Shown here piece after piece: positions 6,645 through 11,245 of a stretch of 11,245 bases of DNA (positions are counted from its first letter, which is position 1; each line of letters starts with the position of its first letter). Under the pieces are notes generated by a model. It was not told where the DNA came from and did no database searches. It saw nothing but the letters and a program-made list of their open reading frames with translations. Location of the stretch: contig JAUVON010000058.1 of the NCBI GenBank assembly GCA_030599175.1, positions 1 through 11,245 on the forward strand. Reading direction: 5' to 3'. Position numbers and translations under genes: made by a program. The DNA is from Desulfobulbaceae bacterium (GTDB taxonomy: Bacteria; Desulfobacterota; Desulfobulbia; Desulfobulbales; Desulfocapsaceae).

Positions 6645-7070
6645 ATGGGGAAAACCAGAAATTTTAATGTTATTAATAATCGAATACAGTTCAAATGCCC
6701 ATCATGTGGCGCGAGAAGGAATTCCGCTCTTCCACCAAGTCTACGAAAAAAAAGTATTCGATGTCATAAATGCGATGAAATCGTGAAATGTGTGTTTAAT
6801 CGACGAGCCAAACCAAGAATGCCCCACCTTGGAAAAGTGGAAATGATCACAAAGGACGGAAAGAACCTCGATGTAAACCTTCGTGATATCTCGACAGGAG
6901 GTATTGGGCTTGATATACCCATCGGAGTTCTGCGCTCACGCAGAATCTCAGTAGGCCAGCAGGTTCGTTTCAAGTGCAGATGGAATCCCCGGTTAATTGA
7001 TAGCGGTTATTTTGTTGTAAAAACCATTAGAGATCAGCGTATAGGTTTGAAGAAAGTTAATACAAGATAA
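6645..7070 (+). CDS. Zinc-ribbon / PilZ domain protein
   Basis: A 141-residue soluble basic protein. Residues 18-43 form a four-cysteine zinc ribbon (Cys18, 21, 40, 43; CPSCG and CHKC). The C-terminal part is a PilZ domain with the RxxxR motif (Arg54-Arg58) and DxSxxG (Asp81, Ser83, Gly86), the two motifs that bind cyclic di-GMP, so ligand binding is likely intact. PilZ proteins of this small size relay c-di-GMP levels to partner proteins, commonly in motility, exopolysaccharide or surface behaviour. The target here is unknown and no such genes lie nearby. The ATG at 6645 has GGGAGA upstream. It is alone on its strand and convergent with the transporter gene downstream (64-bp gap), with no clear terminator between them. 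Confidence 0.85.
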   Translation: MGKTRNFNVINNRIQFKCPSCGARRNSALPPSLRKKSIRCHKCDEIVKCVFNRRAKPRMPHLGKVEMITKDGKNLDVNLRDISTGGIGLDIPIGVLRSRRISVGQQVRFKCRWNPRLIDSGYFVVKTIRDQRIGLKKVNTR

Positions 7071-7134
7071 CCCATAAATAATTTAGCCCACCGATAAAAG
7101 GGCAACCTCACTCCTCATCACAATAATTATTCAT

Positions 7135-8124
7135 CTATTCCTCTTTCACCACCGGCCCGAATATCCTAGGCACAAGTTTGATATACCAGGCCGCAGACTG
7201 GATCTGGATCACATAAGCCATAGCAATGAGCAGTGCGATGGTCATACCCTGCTCTTTAAAGGCGGTCATTGCAATAGCCAGGGCAATGGATAAATCTCGC
7301 ATTACCACGCCAAAAACCATGGCAATAGCATCACCGCGTGAAAAAAGCATTTTACCCAACAGTGTCAATAACACATAGGAAAGAAGATAAAACACTAATA
7401 GCGGGATCAAGATAATTACGATATCACCCGGGTTTTCAATAATATTTTTAGCTTTAAGTGACATAGCAACAAAGGCAATCATCGCCACACCCAGGGCTGA
7501 AAAAGGCGGGAAATTTGGCTTGTATTTCTCTGCCCATACCTTCTTACCATATTTCTTAACAAGATAATTCTGGGTTAAAAGGCCGGCAATGAGAGGTGCA
7601 AAGACAAAGATGCAGATCTGCTGAAACATATGCAGCATATCTACATCAACGTTTGTTCCCATAAAAACTTTTGTGTAGACTGGTGCAGCGACGGCCCCGA
7701 TAATCAAACCAAAAACAAGCATCTTGGTAGCCGCTTCTTTGTTACCCTGGGCAAAACCAGTCCAGGAGATAGTCATGCCCGAAGCTGGAAGAACCCCAAT
7801 CAAAAAAAGCCCTACCGCCCAAAGGCCAAATTTCTCAGCCTCGCCTGTAAAGAAAATCTTACCAATAGTGTAGACGATAATGGGCACAATCACAAAGTTG
7901 ATAAACTGGGTAACCAACTGCAGCTTGCTATCACCACCTTTTAGAATACTCTTGACATTAAGAGTCACCATCATAGGATAGATCATGACAAAGGTGATGG
8001 GGATAATAAACTGTTTCAGAGGTTTTGCATCAAAGAGATAACCACCCCCGACAAGTCCGCAGATCATGGACACAGGAATAGCATAGACGAGATTTTTTTG
8101 TAGAATTTTCAGTAAATTAATCAT
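7135..8124 (-). CDS. SBF/ACR3 superfamily transporter (bile acid:sodium symporter-like)
   Basis: A 329-residue integral membrane protein with about ten hydrophobic helices, matching the bile acid:sodium symporter / arsenite permease (BASS) superfamily. Segments such as TFVMIYPMMVTLNV (44-57) and GVLPASGMTISWTG (110-123) resemble the ACR3-side of the family. In ACR3 arsenite pumps this second segment carries a functional cysteine after the proline; here that position is Ala114, and the only cysteines are at 22 and 171, so arsenite export is doubtful. The substrate is unknown; an organic anion is likely from family knowledge. No ars genes are adjacent. It is divergent from the methyltransferase/HAD pair and shares a 138-bp control region with it. 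GGGGATGAT just upstream of the ATG at 8124 is only a modest ribosome site. Confidence 0.8.
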   Translation of the reverse strand: MINLLKILQKNLVYAIPVSMICGLVGGGYLFDAKPLKQFIIPITFVMIYPMMVTLNVKSILKGGDSKLQLVTQFINFVIVPIIVYTIGKIFFTGEAEKFGLWAVGLFLIGVLPASGMTISWTGFAQGNKEAATKMLVFGLIIGAVAAPVYTKVFMGTNVDVDMLHMFQQICIFVFAPLIAGLLTQNYLVKKYGKKVWAEKYKPNFPPFSALGVAMIAFVAMSLKAKNIIENPGDIVIILIPLLVFYLLSYVLLTLLGKMLFSRGDAIAMVFGVVMRDLSIALAIAMTAFKEQGMTIALLIAMAYVIQIQSAAWYIKLVPRIFGPVVKEE

Positions 8125-8211
8125 ATATCATCCCCACTAAATAAAGTTCTTACTGCGGCTGGTATTCTTAGCACTTTGTGTGCATATGCCAAATTAACTC
8201 TTCCAAACTAT

Positions 8212-8239
8212 TTGTCAAGAGGGTATTTAATTAAATACT
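8212..8239 (+). promoter_or_regulatory. Candidate promoter of the methyltransferase-HAD unit
   Basis: TTGTCA (8212-8217), a 16-bp spacer and AATACT (8234-8239). On the other strand TTGACA (8213-8218) overlaps the same bases and could serve the transporter gene, though its -10 is poor. The palindrome at 8223-8238 covers the spacer and most of the -10. Confidence 0.4.
8223..8238. promoter_or_regulatory. Perfect 16-bp palindrome, likely operator
   Basis: GTATTTAATTAAATAC is an uninterrupted 16-bp palindrome between two divergent genes. It overlaps the proposed promoter of the methyltransferase gene and lies 24 bp before its start codon. Its size and position fit a dimeric repressor site. No regulator gene is adjacent, so the protein is unknown. 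Confidence 0.55.
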
Positions 8240-8262
8240 GATATACATAGCGAGTAAAGGAT

Positions 8263-9342
8263 ATGTTCAAACCCGGATGCCTACCAATTTTAATCGGCAG
8301 TTTGCCGATAATGGACCACAATGAAGCTGTACGGATTATACTTGCCCATACCCCGGATATTCCTCTCTGGCCGCAGCTACCAAAGCTCCCGGGAGAAGGC
8401 ATGGTGAACCAGTTTCTTTCCGGCTTTCCCGGTCTGATAGAAGCAGACAATCGCTGTTGGGTGGATACGGAAGCCGATGGTTTTACAGAAGCAATGGCTT
8501 CCTTCTATCAGGAATATATGGAGGTTATTGAAAATCCGACTCTTCTGAAAAATTCCAGGTTTGAATTACAAAATGATACGGCAAAAGGCTTTTACGCTTT
8601 CACGGATATCCTGAAAAGTGAAAACCACATATTTACCACTTTAAAAGGACAGGTCACCGGACCTATGACAACCGGTCTAGGGGTAATGGATCAACATAAT
8701 CGATCTAATTTTTTTGATGATAACCTCCGGGACATGCTTATCAAACTGCTTGCCCTCAAGGGCCGCTGGCAGGTTAACGAATTGAAACAGTTGACCACCC
8801 ACACACCTCCCATCATCTTTATTGATGAGCCAGGGATCGTCAGCTTCGGTTCCAGTGCATTTATTGGTGTTTCAAGGGAAATGGTATCAAATGCCGTTGC
8901 AGAGGTAATAGCCGGTATACAGGAAGCCGGAGGTATTGCAGGTGTTCATATTTGTGCAAATGGCGACTGGGAACCTGTACTTTCTTCTCAAACCGACATT
9001 ATCAGTTTTGATGCTTATTTTTATTTTGACAATTTTATCCTTTTCAAAAAGGAGCTTATCGACTTTCTTTCCAGGGGCGGTCTACTTGCCTGGGGCATTA
9101 TTCCCACCGGCGACCTTCTGGTTCTCGAAAAAGTTACCAGTGACGAACTTTTTACAAAGTGGAAAGACCAACTGGAACTGCTTTCAACTTTTGGCTTTTC
9201 CAGAAAACAGCTCATGGAACAGACCTTTATTGCCCCTTCCTGCGGCACAGGTTCTTTAACTCCTGACCTGGCCCTGAAGGTGTTACAATTGACCGGCGAA
9301 GTTGCCGAAAAAGCACAAAACCTACTGAAAAGAAATGATTAA
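8263..9342 (+). CDS. MetE-core / UroD-like methyltransferase
   Basis: A 359-residue cytoplasmic protein of the UroD/MetE-like superfamily, the size of the C-terminal catalytic half of cobalamin-independent methionine synthase without its N-terminal half. Signs are the opening IGSLP (11-15), GQVTGPMT (129-136), FIDEPG (186-191), the zinc-ligand motif VHIC (His229, Cys231) and a late zinc cysteine in APSCGTGSL (Cys327). The third zinc ligand of MetE, a glutamate about 22 residues after the first cysteine, is not obvious. Short MetE-core proteins of anaerobes use methyl donors other than folate, often corrinoid proteins, to methylate homocysteine or other thiols; the donor and acceptor here are unknown. 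The ATG at 8263 is the only in-frame start that keeps the IGSLP motif before an upstream stop, but its AAGGA site is only 1-2 nt away, which implies weak initiation. It overlaps the HAD gene by 8 nt. Confidence 0.75.
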   Translation: MFKPGCLPILIGSLPIMDHNEAVRIILAHTPDIPLWPQLPKLPGEGMVNQFLSGFPGLIEADNRCWVDTEADGFTEAMASFYQEYMEVIENPTLLKNSRFELQNDTAKGFYAFTDILKSENHIFTTLKGQVTGPMTTGLGVMDQHNRSNFFDDNLRDMLIKLLALKGRWQVNELKQLTTHTPPIIFIDEPGIVSFGSSAFIGVSREMVSNAVAEVIAGIQEAGGIAGVHICANGDWEPVLSSQTDIISFDAYFYFDNFILFKKELIDFLSRGGLLAWGIIPTGDLLVLEKVTSDELFTKWKDQLELLSTFGFSRKQLMEQTFIAPSCGTGSLTPDLALKVLQLTGEVAEKAQNLLKRND

Positions 9343-9994
9343 GGCACTTATTTTTGACCTCGACGGGACGCTGGCCAATACAGAACTCCTGCATTACCGT
9401 GCCTGGAAAAAAACACTATTTAATAATGGAGTAACCCGGTTCTCGCTTGATACTTTTATGACTTTTGTCGGTACCAGCAATGAAAAGGTAGCGGGAGATT
9501 TTATAAAAAGTGAAAGAATTGAGAAGAGTGTTCCCCAGGTTGTACTGGAAAAACAAATTGTTTACCTGGGTCTCATTCCGGAAATTAAACTTTTCCCAGG
9601 TGCCCGTGAAATCATCACCCTCTACCATGGTACTTTTCGTCTGGCTTTAGCCTCTTCATCCCATAAAAAAGAGATTATGACACTGTTAAAATCACATAAC
9701 CTTGACAGCTATTTTGATTTGATCATCGGCGGCGATATGGTTGAACGGAAAAAACCAGACCCGGAAATCTACCTGAAAGTTCAGCAGGCTTTAGGGGTTG
9801 CCTCCCACGAAAGCATTGCATTTGAAGATTCAGAACATGGACTAAACAGTGCCAAAAATGCGGCCATGTACGGTGTCGCCATCCCCAATGAATTCACTCT
9901 GGATCATAACTTTTCCAGAGCCGATCTCATTCTCAACAGTCTTGCTGATATGGATGATGACAAGATTGCCTCTCTGCTGCACTCCCCTCCTTGA
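9335..9994 (+). CDS. HAD-superfamily phosphatase/phosphomutase (beta-phosphoglucomutase-like)
   Basis: A 219-residue HAD hydrolase with a helical cap of the C1 type after the first motif. Motif I is DLDGT with nucleophile Asp8 and acid/base Asp10; motif II is LASSS (105-109); motif III lysine is Lys140 in KKPDP; motif IV is FEDSEHG with Glu164 and Asp165. All catalytic residues are intact. The sequence resembles beta-phosphoglucomutase and related sugar or polyol phosphatases, but these features do not settle the substrate. Its ATG at 9335 lies 8 nt inside the end of the methyltransferase gene and has only a weak AAAAGAA site, so translation is probably coupled to that gene. A shared pathway is inferred from the coupling. 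Confidence 0.85.
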   Translation: MIKALIFDLDGTLANTELLHYRAWKKTLFNNGVTRFSLDTFMTFVGTSNEKVAGDFIKSERIEKSVPQVVLEKQIVYLGLIPEIKLFPGAREIITLYHGTFRLALASSSHKKEIMTLLKSHNLDSYFDLIIGGDMVERKKPDPEIYLKVQQALGVASHESIAFEDSEHGLNSAKNAAMYGVAIPNEFTLDHNFSRADLILNSLADMDDDKIASLLHSPP

Positions 9995-10005
9995 GAAAAG
10001 GAGGG
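9985..10005 (+). terminator. Hairpin over the HAD stop codon, possible terminator
   Basis: CCCTCCTT (9985-9992) and AAGGAGGG (9998-10005) pair perfectly over eight base pairs with a five-base loop. The stop codon TGA (9992-9994) is inside it. Only a short, interrupted T-run follows (ATTTTG at 10011-10016), so termination may be partial. Confidence 0.5.
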
Positions 10006-10128
10006 TCAGAATTTTGAGTTCTTCCCGAATACCCTCAGATCTGCCAAAAAACCATAAACTTTAGTTGCAAATATTATCAATAAATTCTATCGTAATTTCG
10101 AGAATGAATACTGCAATTCAAAAGTAGT

Positions 10129-10157
10129 TTGACTTCTGTTTCTCTGATATATGTAAA
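10129..10157 (+). promoter_or_regulatory. Candidate promoter of the substrate-binding protein gene
   Basis: TTGACT (10129-10134), a 17-bp spacer and TGTAAA (10152-10157; 4 of 6 consensus). The leader to the start at 10252 would be about 88 nt. The rest of the 257-bp gap between the HAD gene and this gene is A+T-rich and shows no other clear element. Confidence 0.35.
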
Positions 10158-10251
10158 CTTCGGATCAATTCCATAAAATCTCAGCCCTCACTACTGTATA
10201 TTTTGTCCATCATCTGATTGTCATTGCCAAAAACAACAAAGGAGGATGTTT

Positions 10252-11245
10252 ATGAAAAAGTTCATTACATTTAGTGTGTTGATTGCTGTTTCGTTTATCT
10301 TTGCGGCCGGGCCACTTATGGCCAAAGACACTTTGGTTATTTACACTTCTCTTGAAAATGAAGAGGTGGTGGAATACATCAAGCAGGCCAAAGCTGAACT
10401 GCCCGATCTTGACATTCAGGCGATTCGGCTTTCCACTGGTGAACTGGGTGCCAGAATGCTTGCTGAAAAGAACAATCCTCAGGCAGATATAGTCTGGGGC
10501 TGGGCAGTAACCAACATGGAAGAATTTGTCGGTAAAAAAATGATAAAACCGTATAAACCAGCGGGATGGGACAAAATTCCTGCCCATTTCAAAGATCCCA
10601 ATGGATACTGGACTGCCATCGATTTATATGCTGCAGCCTTTGTCATCAATGAAAAGGTAATGGAGAAAAAGAATCTCCCCATACCTAAGGGATGGAACGA
10701 TCTGCTGAATCCGGTTTATAAGGATATGCTGATCATGCCTAACCCTGCCAGCTCCGGTACCGGCTTCCTGCAGATAGCCAGCCTGCTGGAAATGCTTGAT
10801 CCGGATTACAAAACCAAATCCGTTGAAGACAATAAAGCCTGGGATTTTCTAAAACAACTCGACAAGAACATGGGCCAGTATATCAAGAGCGGCTCAAAAC
10901 CAGCCAAGCTTACGGCAGCAGGTGAATACGGCATAGGTTGCTCCTTCGCTTTTGTCTACTCCTCTTTAAAGAAAAAAGGATTTCCTGTCATAATGGTTCT
11001 GCCCGAAGAGGGTGCCGGCTTTGAACTTGAGGCCAACGCATTGCTTGAAGGCGCTAAACATGAAGCAGCCGCCAAGAAATTCCTCGACTGGGCTATTTCA
11101 GAAAGTGCCATGAAAGGATATGCCAAGTTTAAGCTTGGAGTTACCTATCCGGGAATCGAGGGTCCTAAAGACATGCCGTCACTGGACACGATCAAACTGG
11201 CACCAATGGATTTCCCATGGCAGTCTAAAAATCGTACAAAGATTC
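10252..11245 (+). CDS. ABC transporter periplasmic substrate-binding protein (partial, 3' end outside window)
   Basis: An open frame of 331 visible codons running off the window end; few residues are likely missing, since relatives are about 340-360 long. Residues 1-24 are a classic signal peptide (MKKF, hydrophobic core, cleavage after PLMA), with no lipobox cysteine. The mature part starts TLVIYTSLENEEVV and carries STGELGARMLAEKNNPQADIVWG-type sequence (61-83), typical of COG1840 binding proteins that serve Fe(III), 2-aminoethylphosphonate or related ABC importers. PNPASSGTGF (165-174) is a likely ligand-loop. The adjacent tyrosine pair that binds iron in FbpA is not seen; the region reads SFAFVYSS, so iron is not assured. 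A strong GGAGG lies 7 nt before the ATG. Permease and ATPase genes probably follow beyond the window. Confidence 0.85.
   Translation, partial: MKKFITFSVLIAVSFIFAAGPLMAKDTLVIYTSLENEEVVEYIKQAKAELPDLDIQAIRLSTGELGARMLAEKNNPQADIVWGWAVTNMEEFVGKKMIKPYKPAGWDKIPAHFKDPNGYWTAIDLYAAAFVINEKVMEKKNLPIPKGWNDLLNPVYKDMLIMPNPASSGTGFLQIASLLEMLDPDYKTKSVEDNKAWDFLKQLDKNMGQYIKSGSKPAKLTAAGEYGIGCSFAFVYSSLKKKGFPVIMVLPEEGAGFELEANALLEGAKHEAAAKKFLDWAISESAMKGYAKFKLGVTYPGIEGPKDMPSLDTIKLAPMDFPWQSKNRTKI

Noticed and set aside
7086..7103. GCCC...GGGC hairpin between the PilZ and transporter genes
   Set aside because: A four-bp stem with a ten-base loop and no T-tract is too weak to call a terminator.
7135..8124. Naming the transporter an arsenite efflux pump (acr3/arsB)
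   Set aside because: The key cysteine is alanine and there are no arsenic-resistance genes beside it.
10015..10065. Short ORF starting TTG after AAGGAGG downstream of the HAD gene
   Set aside because: Sixteen codons, non-ATG start, and the AGGAGG is explained by the hairpin; no coding signal.

Overview
This is a chromosomal window of moderate G+C with mostly short intergenic gaps. The gene content (indolepyruvate:ferredoxin oxidoreductase, arylacetate-CoA ligase, rubredoxin modules, an anaerobe-type MetE-like methyltransferase) suggests an anaerobic bacterium. A Desulfobacterota relative (sulfate reducer or similar) fits best, but that is an inference from gene content and style, with no rRNA or marker gene to confirm it.

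Region 1 (about 1-5240) is an aromatic 2-oxoacid / arylacetate module. On the minus strand lies a compact operon, iorA-iorB-paaK-ACT (4210 down to 50), with gaps of 15 nt or less and a 1-nt iorA/iorB overlap. IorAB interconverts aryl-pyruvates and aryl-acetyl-CoA plus CO2 with ferredoxin. PaaK links the CoA ester to the free aryl acid. The tandem ACT protein is a likely amino-acid sensor. Divergently, at 4532-5200, is a CBS-CBS-ACT protein, a second likely sensor. The 321-bp divergent spacer is rich in signals: a strong sigma70-like promoter, a perfect 12-bp palindrome, two TTGGT-N3/4-ACCAA inverted repeats and a plus-strand terminator-like hairpin. The whole block is bracketed by perfect 27-bp inverted repeats (1-27 and 5237-5263). 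The right-hand copy is one end of a 155-bp near-palindromic MITE-like element.

Region 2 (5407-7070) holds a minus-strand gene fusing three rubredoxin-type metal modules to a DUF2231-like four-helix membrane domain. After a 311-bp spacer comes a small plus-strand zinc-ribbon/PilZ protein, probably a c-di-GMP responder.

Region 3 (7135-9994) holds a bile-acid/arsenite-type (SBF/ACR3 superfamily) transporter on the minus strand. Divergent from it is a two-gene unit: a MetE-core/UroD-like methyltransferase and an overlapping HAD phosphatase. A perfect 16-bp palindrome lies between the divergent starts.

Region 4 (10252 to the window end) is an exported periplasmic substrate-binding protein of an ABC importer (COG1840-like), cut by the window edge.

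No rRNA, tRNA, CRISPR array, complete transposase gene or phage gene is visible. The most unusual features are the repeat-bracketed ior/paaK block with its MITE and the complex divergent control region of that block.
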